Source: Fontibacterium meridianamericanum
GTDB taxonomy: Bacteria; Pseudomonadota; Alphaproteobacteria; Pelagibacterales; Pelagibacteraceae
Direction of reading: 5' to 3'
Length of the DNA stretch: 64,000 nucleotides
Assembly (NCBI GenBank): GCA_965235635.1
Contig: CBDDYR010000002.1
Coordinates: 209,737-273,736, forward strand
The notes under the pieces are model-generated. The model was given only the letters and a program-made list of their open reading frames with translations, made no database searches and was not told the DNA's origin. Within the stretch, counting starts at the first letter, position 1. Every line of letters starts with the position of its first letter. Both the position numbers and the translations under genes were made by a program. Shown here piece after piece: positions 1-9,889 of the stretch.

Positions 1-33
1 CAATAATTAATAGTTTAGACTTTAGTTTCAATG

Positions 34-1371
34 TTAAGCGTAATTCAGTATTAATTTTTTTACTTCGTTTACAGTATCTTTAATCAATTTCTTATCTGAG
101 CTTTCAACCATTATTCTAACAACATTTTCAGTTCCTGATTTTCTAACTAGTAATCTCCCTTCTTGTTTTAAATTCTTATCAATTTGATTAATTTTTACTT
201 TTAAAGATTTATTTTCAACAACATTTTTATTCTTAACTTTAATATTTTCTAAAACCTGAGGAACTTTTTTAAATACTGAAAATACTTTACTCGCTTTACC
301 ATTATTTTTTAAAGAGTTTAAAACTTCTAAAGCAACTAACAATCCATCTCCGGTCGTAGCAAGATTCCCAAGTATAATATGTCCTGATTGCTCTCCTCCT
401 AGATTATATTTCAAACTATTCATTTTTTCTTTAACGTATCGATCACCTACATTTGCTCTATAAAATTTAATATTATTATGTTTAAAGTAATTTTCTAATC
501 CTAAATTAGTCATTAAGGTTCCTACAACACCTCCTTTTAAAATTTTTTTCTTTTTCCAATTTCTTGCAATCATTGCAATAATTTGATCGCCATCAATAAT
601 TTCTCCTTTTTCATCGCACATGATAACTCTGTCAGCATCACCATCAAATGCTATACCAATATCTGCCTTGTGAGTTTTTACTGACTGCTGGATAAGTTCT
701 GGATGGGTTGATCCACAATTTTTATTAATATTAAATCCATCTGGATTAATTCCAATAGCTACAACTTCAGCTCCTAATTCCCTTAGTAAAGCCGGTGCAG
801 ATTTATATGATGCACCATTTGCGCAATCTAAAAATATTTTTATACCAGATAAATTAAACGATTTTGGAAAAATATTTTTTAATATTCCTATATAATTTTC
901 GGTTGCATCCTCTAATCTTTTAGCTCGTCCTAATGAATTTGGTTTTACTAAATATTTTTCAACTTTATCATCAATTAGTTTTTCAATTTGTTTTTCAACT
1001 TTGTCTGAAAGTTTCATTCCATCAGGACCAAAAAGTTTTAATCCATTATCTGTATGAGGATTGTGCGATGCTGTTAACATAATTCCAAGATCTGCTTTCA
1101 TAGACTTTGTTAACATAGCAAGTCCGTTTGTAGGTAAAGGCCCTAACAACAAAACATCCATACCAGCAGAAATAAGACCTGATACTAAAGCAGGCTCCAG
1201 CATATAACCTGATAAGCGAGTATCTTTTGCAATGATTGCTTTGTGACGTTGTTTGTTTTGATTAGAAAAATATGTTCCTGCGGCTAGACCAAATCTAAAG
1301 AACATTTCACCAGTAATATTGCCCTTATTAACCTCTCCTCTAATTCCGTCTGTTCCAAAATATTTCTTCAT
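34..1371 (-). CDS. glmM: Phosphoglucosamine mutase
   Basis: Converts glucosamine-6-phosphate to glucosamine-1-phosphate, the step before UDP-GlcNAc synthesis for peptidoglycan and LPS. At 445 aa it has the normal family length. The start (MKKYFGTDGIRG) is the classic GlmM N-terminus. The phosphoserine loop TASHNP places the catalytic Ser at residue 102, the metal loop DGDADR lies near residue 245, and the C-terminal phosphate-binding loop reads RKSGTEN instead of the commoner RPSGTEP. It is the last gene of a minus-strand run and lies 2 bp after folP, so it is probably co-transcribed with ftsH-folP, an arrangement common in proteobacteria. Identification is secure from the motifs. Confidence 0.97.
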   Translation of the reverse strand: MKKYFGTDGIRGEVNKGNITGEMFFRFGLAAGTYFSNQNKQRHKAIIAKDTRLSGYMLEPALVSGLISAGMDVLLLGPLPTNGLAMLTKSMKADLGIMLTASHNPHTDNGLKLFGPDGMKLSDKVEKQIEKLIDDKVEKYLVKPNSLGRAKRLEDATENYIGILKNIFPKSFNLSGIKIFLDCANGASYKSAPALLRELGAEVVAIGINPDGFNINKNCGSTHPELIQQSVKTHKADIGIAFDGDADRVIMCDEKGEIIDGDQIIAMIARNWKKKKILKGGVVGTLMTNLGLENYFKHNNIKFYRANVGDRYVKEKMNSLKYNLGGEQSGHIILGNLATTGDGLLVALEVLNSLKNNGKASKVFSVFKKVPQVLENIKVKNKNVVENKSLKVKINQIDKNLKQEGRLLVRKSGTENVVRIMVESSDKKLIKDTVNEVKKLILNYA

Positions 1372-1373
1372 AG

Positions 1374-2438
1374 TTATTTCTTTAAAAATTCAGAATAAAC
1401 TTTAAGAGCTTCACTCGTTTCTTGTATATCATGAACTCTAAATAGCTGAATACCTTGCAAATAAGAATATAAAACAGAAGCTATTGTGCCACCTAATCTT
1501 TCTAGATTATCTTTTTCGCCCATAATTTTACCAATAAAACTTTTTCGCGAAGGACCCACCATTATTGGATAACCCAGACTATGAAATAATGAAATTTTAG
1601 AAATAATTTCTAGATTATGTTCTAAAGTTTTTCCAAAACCAATTCCTGGATCAATAATAATTTGTTCATCTTTAATTCCATTATTTTTTAAAAATTTAAT
1701 TTTGCTTTCAAAATAATCAAAAATATCTAACAGCACATTGTTATAGGTCGGATTGTTTTGCATGTTTTCTGGTATGCCTTGTGAATGATTTAAAATAATA
1801 GGCTTGCCGGAGTCTTTTACAACTTGATAGGATTGTTGATCAAAATCTAGTGCTGAAACATCATTAAATAAATCAACTCCTATGCTTAAACCATGCTGCA
1901 TTACTTTAGATTTTCTTGTGTCTAAAGAAACTAATTGATTTGGATACTTCTTTTTAATTAATTGGATTGTTTCAGATATTCTTATAATTTCATCTTGTTC
2001 ACTAACTGATTTTGCTCCTGGTCGTGTGGACTCTCCACCAACATCAATAATATGAGCTCCAAAATCAATCATGCTCTTAACATGATCTAGCGCTCTAAAT
2101 GTAGTATTGTATTTTCCTCCATCAGAAAAACTGTCTGGGGTAACATTTAAAACCCCCATCAAAATAGGGTTTTGAAAATTTAAATTAAGAATATTATTTC
2201 TTTTTGAAGTTATTTTAATTAGATCAATTTCAATTTCGCTTCTAAAATCTAATTTATCTAAATCCGTAACGCTATATTCCTCAACTATATTTTTATCAGA
2301 TTGTCTTTTTAAAATCTCTGCTGATAAAAATCCTATATTTTCAAATCCACAAAGGCTTTTAGCAGTTCCTTGTCGTATAAAGTAATTTGCTTTTTGGCCA
2401 AAGACGATATTTGTTGGCCTTATATAAATACTCTTCAT
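1374..2438 (-). CDS. folP: Dihydropteroate synthase
   Basis: Condenses p-aminobenzoate with hydroxymethyl-dihydropterin pyrophosphate in folate synthesis. Visible DHPS motifs are GVLNVTPDSFSDGG (about residue 94), DVGGESTRPGA, DPGIGFGKT and GPSRKSF near the C-terminus. At 354 aa it is about 70-80 residues longer than a typical bacterial DHPS (about 280 aa). The extra part is an N-terminal segment (residues 1-85, starting MKSIYIRPTN) that I cannot assign. The gene lies between ftsH and glmM with gaps of 15 and 2 bp, so it is an operon member. Confidence 0.95.
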   Translation of the reverse strand: MKSIYIRPTNIVFGQKANYFIRQGTAKSLCGFENIGFLSAEILKRQSDKNIVEEYSVTDLDKLDFRSEIEIDLIKITSKRNNILNLNFQNPILMGVLNVTPDSFSDGGKYNTTFRALDHVKSMIDFGAHIIDVGGESTRPGAKSVSEQDEIIRISETIQLIKKKYPNQLVSLDTRKSKVMQHGLSIGVDLFNDVSALDFDQQSYQVVKDSGKPIILNHSQGIPENMQNNPTYNNVLLDIFDYFESKIKFLKNNGIKDEQIIIDPGIGFGKTLEHNLEIISKISLFHSLGYPIMVGPSRKSFIGKIMGEKDNLERLGGTIASVLYSYLQGIQLFRVHDIQETSEALKVYSEFLKK

Positions 2439-2453
2439 GAAAGAAAAGTTAGA

Positions 2454-4352
2454 TTAACTTTGTGTATTAGGCTTTAAACCAATTGCACCTAGGGCACTAC
2501 CTAGTTTTTTCTTCGTAGTGCTAGCTTCTTCTTTTCCAGATAAACGTTTTGGATAAACATTTTCAAATACTATTTTTTTAATTTCTTCACCCGATAATGT
2601 TTCATAAGTTAATAAAGCTTTTGCAACTTTATGAAGTTCATCAATTTTTTCTGCTAATATTTTTTTAGCTCTAGTGTAACCAGACTCAACAATTTTTTTA
2701 ACTTCTGCATCAATTTTTTTTGCTGTTTCTTCTGAAACATTTTGTTGTCTAGAAACAGATCTTCCTAAAAACACTTCTTCTTCATTCTCTTGATAAGCAA
2801 TAGGACCTAATTGGTCACTCATGCCATATCTAGTAACCATATTTTTAGCCATTTTTGTAACCATCTCAATATCAGAAGATGCTCCAGAAGTTACCTTGTC
2901 ATAACCAAATATCATTTCTTCAGCAATTCTTCCTCCCATAGCAACAGAAATATCACCAAACATTTTTTCTCTAGTTACCGATAACTGATCTCTTTCTGGA
3001 AGTCTCATGACCATTCCAAGCGCTCTACCTCGAGGAATAATAGTTGCTTTGTGAATTGGATCCGAAGTTTGTTCATATAATGCAACAACTGCATGTCCAC
3101 CTTCATGATAAGCCGTTAATGTTTTTTCTTCCTCCGTCATAACCATAGATCTTCTTTCAGCTCCCATCATGACTTTATCTTTTGCTTCCTCAAGATCAGA
3201 CATGGTAACAATTCTTTTATTTTTTCTTGCAGCAAGAAGTGCAGATTCATTTACAATATTTGCAAGATCAGCTCCTGAAAAACCTGGTGTGCCTCTTGCA
3301 ATAACTTTAGGATTTACATCTGGTCCTGTTGTAATTTTTTTAAGATGCACTTTTAAAATAGCTTCTCGACCAATAATGTCAGGATTTGATACAACGACTT
3401 GTCTATCAAAACGACCTGGTCTTAACAAAGCGGGATCCAAAACATCTGGTCTATTCGTTGCTGCAATTAAAATCACACCATCATTAGTTTCAAATCCATC
3501 CATTTCAACGAGTAACTGGTTCAATGTCTGCTCTCTTTCGTCGTTACCACCACCTAAACCAGCTCCTCTACTTCTGCCGACTGCATCAATCTCATCTATA
3601 AATATAATACAAGGAGCACTCTTCTTTGCTTGCTCAAACATGTCTCTTACTCTAGAAGCTCCAACTCCAACAAACATCTCAACGAAATCTGATCCTGAAA
3701 TCGTAAAAAAAGGAACATTAGCCTCCCCAGCAATGGCTCTTGCCAATAAAGTTTTACCTGTACCTGGAGGTCCGACAAGCAAAGCTCCTTTTGGAATTCT
3801 TCCTCCTAATTTTTGAAATTTTCTAGGATCTTTTAAAAAATGTACAATCTCTTCTAATTCTTCTTTCGCCTCCTCAACTCCAGCAACATCTTGAAATGTA
3901 ACTCGACCATGAGCTTCTGTAAGTAATTTTGCTTTTGATCTTCCAAATCCCATAGCTCCACCTTTGCCCCCTTGCATCTGACGCATAAAAAATATCCATA
4001 CACCAATTAGCAGTAACATAGGAAACCATGATAGTATTATTCCCCACAACGAAGGCCCTTTTTCTTCTCGGGGTCCTGCTGTAATTGAAACTCCTTTTGC
4101 TGATAATTTTTCAACTAGATTTGGATAATTTGGAGAGTAAGTTTTAAAACTTTTACCATCTCTAAAGGTGCCTGAAATTTCACTTCCTCTAATATCAACA
4201 GATGCAACATTTCCTTTATCTACTTCCGTTAAAAAAGTAGAAAATGGCATTTCAGATTTTCCAGTAATTGAGCCTGGATTTTGGAATAAATTATATAAGC
4301 CTAAAACGAGTAGAACGATTACGCCCCACATCATTAAATTGCGCAAATTCAT
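2454..4352 (-). CDS. ftsH: ATP-dependent zinc metalloprotease FtsH
   Basis: Membrane-anchored AAA+ protease that degrades misassembled membrane proteins and regulators. Two transmembrane segments (about residues 5-25 and 103-122) flank a periplasmic domain. They are followed by Walker A GPPGTGKT, Walker B CIIFIDEID, the second region of homology, and the zinc site HEGGH near residue 417. The length of 632 aa is usual. HflK and HflC, the membrane regulators of FtsH, are encoded elsewhere in this window at 35-37 kb and again at 40-42 kb. The gene precedes folP and glmM on the same strand. Confidence 0.98.
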   Translation of the reverse strand: MNLRNLMMWGVIVLLVLGLYNLFQNPGSITGKSEMPFSTFLTEVDKGNVASVDIRGSEISGTFRDGKSFKTYSPNYPNLVEKLSAKGVSITAGPREEKGPSLWGIILSWFPMLLLIGVWIFFMRQMQGGKGGAMGFGRSKAKLLTEAHGRVTFQDVAGVEEAKEELEEIVHFLKDPRKFQKLGGRIPKGALLVGPPGTGKTLLARAIAGEANVPFFTISGSDFVEMFVGVGASRVRDMFEQAKKSAPCIIFIDEIDAVGRSRGAGLGGGNDEREQTLNQLLVEMDGFETNDGVILIAATNRPDVLDPALLRPGRFDRQVVVSNPDIIGREAILKVHLKKITTGPDVNPKVIARGTPGFSGADLANIVNESALLAARKNKRIVTMSDLEEAKDKVMMGAERRSMVMTEEEKTLTAYHEGGHAVVALYEQTSDPIHKATIIPRGRALGMVMRLPERDQLSVTREKMFGDISVAMGGRIAEEMIFGYDKVTSGASSDIEMVTKMAKNMVTRYGMSDQLGPIAYQENEEEVFLGRSVSRQQNVSEETAKKIDAEVKKIVESGYTRAKKILAEKIDELHKVAKALLTYETLSGEEIKKIVFENVYPKRLSGKEEASTTKKKLGSALGAIGLKPNTQS

Positions 4353-4395
4353 ATTTTAAAAGTAATCATTATTATAGATTAAACAAGTGCTATTC

Positions 4396-5758
4396 TCAAA
4401 TAAATCTAAGATAACTTGCTACAAAACTGTCATTTTTAATGTTGTATTTCCTGTTCTTAAAATTAAGAAAAGGAACAAACAATAAATCCCCTTTATTATT
4501 CCAAAAAGATGGTAACGTTTTTTTTGCATGTGGCGGAATTTTATTTTCACAATCCTTAAATTTATTTTTTTTTAAATATTCAATGCCTTGATCTCCCAAT
4601 TTTTTAACAACAAATTTTTCTTTGTTATTAAAATTATTGTAAACTAAAAAACGATCATCCCAACTTTTTTTTTTGTTTTATTTTATTAAGAGTTTCAGAA
4701 ATAATATTTCTATCTTCTCTAAAAAATGAAATTATACTTTTATCTTTTTTAATAAGGCACCCCCCCAAAGTTGAAGATTTAAAAGATTTTGTAGATAAAT
4801 TTTTCATCAAAGTTTTTAAACTATCTGATCTTGGCGGATAATACTCTCCAGATACAAAATGAATTGCCTTAATAATAACTCTAAAAATTACTTCTTGCGC
4901 TTCATTATTAAAGATAGAAGACTTTAATTTTGCATAGCCTTCTTTATAAAATTTTAAATATTTTTTCTCGGATTTAAAAATATAAAATTCTAATGAATCT
5001 TTAGCAGTATTTAGATTTTCGATAGTTTTAATAATTCGTTTTGGATCAAATCCTTCCTTCTGTAACTTGTATTGCATTTTTCTAATTCTAACCCTTAAAA
5101 ATTTATCATTTTTATTTGAACGGTCTTCAACCCATGATGAATAAGATTTTTTAGTTATATTTAGTAACTCTTCTTTATTAAAATTTAATAAAGGTCTTAA
5201 TAAGTGAAAATTTTTGCTATACTCAAAAACATTTTTCAATGATGTTAAGCCTTTAATCCCGCTTCCTCTAATTAATCTTATGTAAAAATTTTCAATTAAA
5301 TCATCTTGATGATGAGCAAGAATAAGAAATTTAATTTTATTTTTTGTACAATACTTTTCAAATAAATCGTATCGTAAATCTCTTGCTTTTTTTTGAATAT
5401 TAGAAGAAAATTTTTCACCACGGTAAGTTAAAATCTTAGCCTTAATTTTATTCTGTGTTAAATTTTTATAAGTCTGTTTTGCTTCATCGGCGGACTCTTT
5501 TCTTAGCTTGTGATCAATAATTAAAGCCATAAAATCATTATCATTTTCTAAGGAGTACAATTTTGCAAGCACACTTAGAGCTAAACTATCGCTACCCCCT
5601 GATACTGCAATTGCAAATTTTTCTTTGCCAATAAAAGATGAAATGTTTTCTCTAAAACGAAAATAAATTTGATTTATTTTTTTATCTTCTAATAATTTAA
5701 GACTAACTACAGTTAAATCTTTTCTTTTCATAAGATGATTTTTGTAAAATTGCTGCAT
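4396..5758 (-). pseudogene. tilS: tRNA(Ile)-lysidine synthetase, split by a frameshift
   Basis: TilS makes lysidine at position 34 of tRNA-Ile(CAU), an essential modification. The N-terminal part (4655-5758) carries the PP-loop SGGSDS near residue 55 and the HHQDD motif. It ends prematurely after QKKKLG just past a run of ten T (4665-4674; A10 in the gene). The C-terminal domain continues in another frame to 4396, with WDDRF, then LGDQGIEYL, then LPSFWNNKGDLLFVPF, a typical TilS C-terminus. Deleting one base of the run restores one protein of about 450 aa, the family length. The first Met lies inside the end of cpoB, so the exact start is uncertain. An indel in the sequence is more likely than a true loss; slippage at A10 is another option. 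Confidence 0.88.
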
Positions 5759-6657
5759 CAGTCTTAGGATAGGCTTTTTTTAAATTGATGATCATTTTAC
5801 AACCTTGTTCTATCTCGCCAAGCTCTGCAAGAGTTACTCCTAATTTTAATAAATTTTCAGGAGCTTTTGGGCTGTTAGGGTATTTTTGATAACCCTCTAA
5901 AAATGCAGATGCCGCATCTTCATAAAGTTGTCTTATATAAAATGTTTCACCGTACCAAAATTGAGCGCTGCCTGCTAGCTCATGCTTTGAATGAGTATCT
6001 ACAAATTCTTTAAAAGCAATTTCTGCTTTTTCAAAATCTCCACTTTTCATAATATTCATTGCATATTTATACTGTTCTGCAATTGAAACCTTTCGGCAAA
6101 ACTTTTGTTTTAGGTTTATTAACCTTTTCTTTTTCTTTTAATTTAATATTTTCTGATTGAACTGGCTGTTCTTGAATAATACTTTCCTCTTCTTTATTAA
6201 TCTCATCAGTATTCAAAATATTTGTTTCATTTTTTTTTATTGGGATATTCTTTTCTACTATAACTTCTTTTGGAGCACTAACTTTATCACTAACAGTTTT
6301 ATTATTTTCTAAGTGCTGTAGTCTTAATTGACTATCATTTGATACTTTATTTAACTGGTCAGATAACTGCTGAACCTTAAAATTATTCTCTTCAAATTTA
6401 GAAGTTAATTGTTGAATTTGCTTCTCCAACTCTGAAATTTTTGCTAACTGCCTAGTTAAAGCCTCATTCACCACAACATTATCTGAAGGAAGATTTACAT
6501 TTTTGCTATAAACAGCTTTTTCTAAAGTTTGAATATCTTTTTGAATTTTTTCTAGTCTATCTAACAATTCATTCATCTTATCTTGTTGTGCAAAAGAAAT
6601 ATTTGCAAAGAAGATGATGAATAAAATTTGTAATAACAGTCTATTTTTAAAAAACAT
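5703..6657 (-). pseudogene. cpoB: Tol-Pal associated CpoB/YbgF, split by a frameshift
   Basis: CpoB is a periplasmic coordinator of peptidoglycan synthesis and outer-membrane constriction and is the last Tol-Pal operon gene. The 5' part (6067-6657) has a signal peptide (residues 1-23, ending SFAQQ), an N-terminal coiled coil and a charged linker. It then stops after LPKGFNCRTV. The TPR part continues in the next frame (EQYKYAMNIMKSGDFEKAE, then WYGETFYIR and YPNSPKAPENLLKLG) to 5703. Removing one C at 6089-6090 (GG to G in the gene) joins them as LPKVSIAEQYKYA, giving about 317 aa. This is a clean single-base insertion and therefore probably a consensus error. The 3' end overlaps the tilS start. 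Confidence 0.9.
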
Positions 6658-6690
6658 ATTCTCTTATTTTATTTAATTTAAATGGCAAAA

Positions 6691-6725
6691 AAAAGACCCT
6701 AATGAATTTCTCATTAGGGTCTTTT
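6691..6725 (-). terminator. Intrinsic terminator after pal
   Basis: A perfect 15-bp stem (6691-6705 with 6711-6725) has a 5-nt loop. On the minus strand it is followed by eight T (AAAAAAAA at 6687-6694, partly in the stem). It lies 16 bp after the pal stop codon and before cpoB, so it probably ends or attenuates the tolQRAB-pal transcript. Confidence 0.85.
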
Positions 6726-6740
6726 ATAAAATTTTTAATA

Positions 6741-7223
6741 TTAATTAGTTTTAACTGTTACTGTTCTTCGGTTTTGTGACCAAGCTAAAATATTTGACGC
6801 TGGATTAGCAGGTTTTTCTTTACCGTAACTAATAACTTTAATTCTATTAGCAGCAATACCATTGCTAATTAAATAGTTTTTAGCAGCTGTTGCTCTTCTT
6901 TCGCCAAGAGCTAAGTTGTATTCTCTAGTTCCTCTTTCATCTGCATGACCTTCAAGAACTACATTTAAAGTTGGATTTGCTTTTAAATAAGTTGCTTGTT
7001 TTGCAAGCGTTGCTGTTGCAGCAGAAGTTAATTCTGATTTATTAGTTGAAAAGAATACTCTATCTGGAACTCCATCTGCTAAATATTTAACTGTTTCTGT
7101 TCCAGTATAGGCATCATCGCCTGTTGTTGTTGTTGTTGAAGCTTGTTGTTGAGTTGCACAAGCACCTAAAAATAAAGTTACTAACAGAGTTAGAGCAACT
7201 TTACTTATTTTATTAAATAACAT
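6741..7223 (-). CDS. pal: Peptidoglycan-associated lipoprotein Pal
   Basis: Outer-membrane lipoprotein that binds peptidoglycan and interacts with TolB. The lipobox LGAC places the lipidated Cys at residue 22. The rest is a Ser/Thr-rich linker and an OmpA-like domain with the signature LEGHADERGTREYNLALGE, followed by RRTVTVKTN at the end. It is 160 aa, which is normal. It follows tolB after 78 bp and is closed by a strong hairpin terminator. Confidence 0.97.
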   Translation of the reverse strand: MLFNKISKVALTLLVTLFLGACATQQQASTTTTTGDDAYTGTETVKYLADGVPDRVFFSTNKSELTSAATATLAKQATYLKANPTLNVVLEGHADERGTREYNLALGERRATAAKNYLISNGIAANRIKVISYGKEKPANPASNILAWSQNRRTVTVKTN

Positions 7224-7301
7224 TATTTTTCCTTTATTTATTAATTTAGTGTCATTTAGTTATTTTAATATAAAGATTAATGCAACTAATAAGTTAGTCG
7301 C

Positions 7302-8642
7302 TTATTTATTAGATAATAAACCAGACCATGATGGATCAGAGGCATCTGTTGGAGTTTGAATTAACCTCTCATTATAACCTGTTAAATCGATAGACCATAA
7401 TTTTGCCCCACCTCCTCTCCCGCCACTGTCAGAGGGTGTCTCTCTATAAAATATAAGGACTCTACCATTAGGTGCCCAGGACGGTGCTTCTTGATAATAG
7501 TTTTCAGTTAATAATCTTTCACCAGAACCATCAGATCTCATAACTCCAATGTAAAATTTATTCTTATATAACTTAGTAAAAGCAATTAAATCTCCTCTGG
7601 GTGACCAGACGGGTGTTCCATAAAGTCCTTCACCAAAAGATATTCTTTTTACATTCGTTCCATCACTTTTCATTGTATAGATTTGCTGAAATCCACTTCG
7701 ATCAGAATTAAATGCAATATAAGAACCATCTGGAGAATAAGAGGGAGAGGTATCTATTGAAGGATGATCTGTTAATTTTTCTACAACTCTAGTTTTTATA
7801 TCCATTGTATAAATATCAGAGTTACCTTCTTCAGCAAAACTCATGATTATTTTTTTTCCATCAGGAGAAAAACGTGGAGCAAAAGTCATCCCTGGAAAAT
7901 CTCCAACTAAATCTTGTAGTCCTGTTTCAATATTTAACAAATAAACTCTTGGTAAATTTTTAAAATAGGACATGTAAGTTACATGCTGACTAGCAGGACT
8001 AAATCTAGGAGTTAAAACTAATTCATTACCTAATGTTAAATATTTTACTCCATATCCGTCTTGATCCATTATCGCTAATCTCTTTTTTCTATCTACTTTA
8101 GGTCCAGTTTCCGATACGTAAATTATTCTAGAGTCAAAATAACCCTTCTCTCCTGTTAATCTCTCATAAATTTTATCTGAGATCATATGAGATACTCTTC
8201 TCCAATTGTCAGGTGTTGTATAAAAGGCTAAAGCTGACAATTCAGTTGCTGAAACAACGTCCCATAATTTAAATTCAACTCTAAGTCTGCCTTCTTTTTC
8301 TAAAGAAATCTTTCCTGTAACAAGTACTTGGGTTTTTATAAAAGCCCAATCTTCAAATCTCGGTTTATTATGAGCCGGTTCTGGTTTTTGAATAAAGGAT
8401 TTTTTTTCTAATGCAAAAAATAAGCCTGATCTTGTAAGGTTATTTTGAATAATTTCAGGAATTTTACTTTCAAGTTTTAAATTTTTTATATTATCACCTA
8501 ATTTAGAATCTAAATAAAAATCGGAAATAGCTGTAGGCAAAGGATCTAAATTTCCTCTTGTAATATCAACTGAAACAAGCGCAAAAGACTTTGTTGTTAA
8601 AATAAAAAGTAATGTAAAAATTGAAAAAATTTTCTGTCTCAT
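7302..8642 (-). CDS. tolB: Tol-Pal system beta-propeller protein TolB
   Basis: Periplasmic TolB links Pal to the TolA/Q/R inner-membrane complex. A signal peptide (residues 1-21, ending KSFA) is followed by the N-terminal alpha/beta domain. A WD40-like six-bladed propeller then shows repeated motifs such as PRFSPDGKKI, PSYSPDGSYIAFNSDRSG and PVWSPRGDLIAF. The length of 446 aa is normal. It sits 1 bp after tolA. Confidence 0.97.
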   Translation of the reverse strand: MRQKIFSIFTLLFILTTKSFALVSVDITRGNLDPLPTAISDFYLDSKLGDNIKNLKLESKIPEIIQNNLTRSGLFFALEKKSFIQKPEPAHNKPRFEDWAFIKTQVLVTGKISLEKEGRLRVEFKLWDVVSATELSALAFYTTPDNWRRVSHMISDKIYERLTGEKGYFDSRIIYVSETGPKVDRKKRLAIMDQDGYGVKYLTLGNELVLTPRFSPASQHVTYMSYFKNLPRVYLLNIETGLQDLVGDFPGMTFAPRFSPDGKKIIMSFAEEGNSDIYTMDIKTRVVEKLTDHPSIDTSPSYSPDGSYIAFNSDRSGFQQIYTMKSDGTNVKRISFGEGLYGTPVWSPRGDLIAFTKLYKNKFYIGVMRSDGSGERLLTENYYQEAPSWAPNGRVLIFYRETPSDSGGRGGGAKLWSIDLTGYNERLIQTPTDASDPSWSGLLSNK

Positions 8643-8643
8643 A

Positions 8644-9450
8644 TTAGCCTTTTAACATTTCTTTTGCGTCAAAATTCAATTGCATTTCTTTCCACTTTTC
8701 ATAATCCGTTGAGGGCACTTTAAGAGGATTGCATAGTTTAACTGCTCTCAATGCGCTCTCAGCTAATATCTTATAATAAGTTTGGCCTGCCGTATTCATT
8801 CTAGCTTGGTCTAAAATTTCGCTACTTACTAATGAACCATCTGGATTAAGTTTAATTTTTATTCTAACAGTTAAATTTTCATTATAAGGCAATCCGATTG
8901 GTATATTCCAACATTTAAATATTTGGGCTTTGATAGCGTCCTCCTGGGTTATTGTAAGTTTAGATGTGACAATATTTTTTTGTTGGCTTTGTGTTGCTTC
9001 TAAACTTGGCTTATTATTAACTTCTGCATTATCTTTTTTAGACTTATCTATAAGTGCAGAAATTTTATTAGGATCAAAAATCTCTTTTTTCTCAAATTCA
9101 GAAGTTTGCTTTGTTAAGTCTTCAACTTTAACTGGGTTCTGACGCTTTTCTAATAATTCTTTAATTTTCTTTATATTTTCTGGTAATGGCACAGCGTCTG
9201 GTTTTTCTTTTGGTACGATTTTAGGTGGTGCTTGTTCTGTTACAACCCTATCCTTAATTTTTTTGTCAGTTTTTTCACCATCAGAAACTTTGGGAGCATA
9301 GGGTATATTTGTTCTATCTCCAATTTGAACAAGATCTACAGATATTACTAAAGGTGCCTGCACTCTTCCCATTAGGAAAGGTAAAGTGACGCTACTAATA
9401 ATGAGAATAATGAAGTGAGCTATAAAAGAAATCTTAAGACTCTTTTGCAT
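8644..9450 (-). CDS. tolA: TolA-like inner-membrane protein
   Basis: Energy-transducing linker between TolQR and Pal/TolB. One N-terminal transmembrane helix (residues 7-27) is followed by a Lys/Glu/Pro-rich periplasmic stretch. The C-terminal TonB/TolA-like domain (about residues 170-268) has CWNIPIGLPYNENLTVRIKI and ALRAVKLCNPL. At 268 aa it is short for TolA because the helical spacer is brief. Position between tolR and tolB supports the call. Confidence 0.93.
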   Translation of the reverse strand: MQKSLKISFIAHFIILIISSVTLPFLMGRVQAPLVISVDLVQIGDRTNIPYAPKVSDGEKTDKKIKDRVVTEQAPPKIVPKEKPDAVPLPENIKKIKELLEKRQNPVKVEDLTKQTSEFEKKEIFDPNKISALIDKSKKDNAEVNNKPSLEATQSQQKNIVTSKLTITQEDAIKAQIFKCWNIPIGLPYNENLTVRIKIKLNPDGSLVSSEILDQARMNTAGQTYYKILAESALRAVKLCNPLKVPSTDYEKWKEMQLNFDAKEMLKG

Positions 9451-9454
9451 GACA

Positions 9455-9889
9455 TTATTTTTTACTTTTAGATAATGGCGGTCCTGAAATTAAAGCAACT
9501 TTGGTAAAACCAGCTCTGGAAAGCAAACCCATTACTTCCATAACTCTTCCATAATCTATTGCTTTGTCGCCTCTTACATAAATTCTAGTATCGGTTCTAT
9601 TTTTTGACATTGCTAAAATTTTAGGAACTAGTTGACTGGTTTCAACTTGAGTTTCTTGAATAAAAGTTTCTCCTTTTGCGTTAATACTAAGAGTCAACGG
9701 TTCTTTATCATCAGGCAAAGAATTTGCAGAACTATCCGGTAAATTAACTGAGACCCCCGCTGTTAACATTGGGGCCGTAATCATAAAAATAATTAATAAA
9801 ACTAACATTACATCCACAAACGGAGTAACATTAATTTCACTCATAGGTTCTCGTTTTCGAGATCTATTGTTCTGAATTTTAAAAGCCAT
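9455..9889 (-). CDS. tolR: Biopolymer transport protein TolR
   Basis: ExbD/TolR family component of the proton-driven Tol motor. It has the signature MSEINVTPFVDVMLVLLIIFM, with the transmembrane Asp at residue 27, then a short periplasmic domain containing IYVRGDKAIDYG. It is 144 aa, which is normal. It directly abuts tolQ and lies 4 bp before tolA. Confidence 0.96.
   Translation of the reverse strand: MAFKIQNNRSRKREPMSEINVTPFVDVMLVLLIIFMITAPMLTAGVSVNLPDSSANSLPDDKEPLTLSINAKGETFIQETQVETSQLVPKILAMSKNRTDTRIYVRGDKAIDYGRVMEVMGLLSRAGFTKVALISGPPLSKSKK

Noticed and set aside
3169..3816. Long plus-strand ORF opposite ftsH (215 aa)
   Set aside because: Antisense shadow of a strongly conserved gene, with no ribosome-binding site or recognisable domain.
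4396..4599. A separate 67-aa gene after tilS
   Set aside because: It is the C-terminal domain of TilS in a shifted frame (LGDQGIEYL, LPSFWNNKGD).
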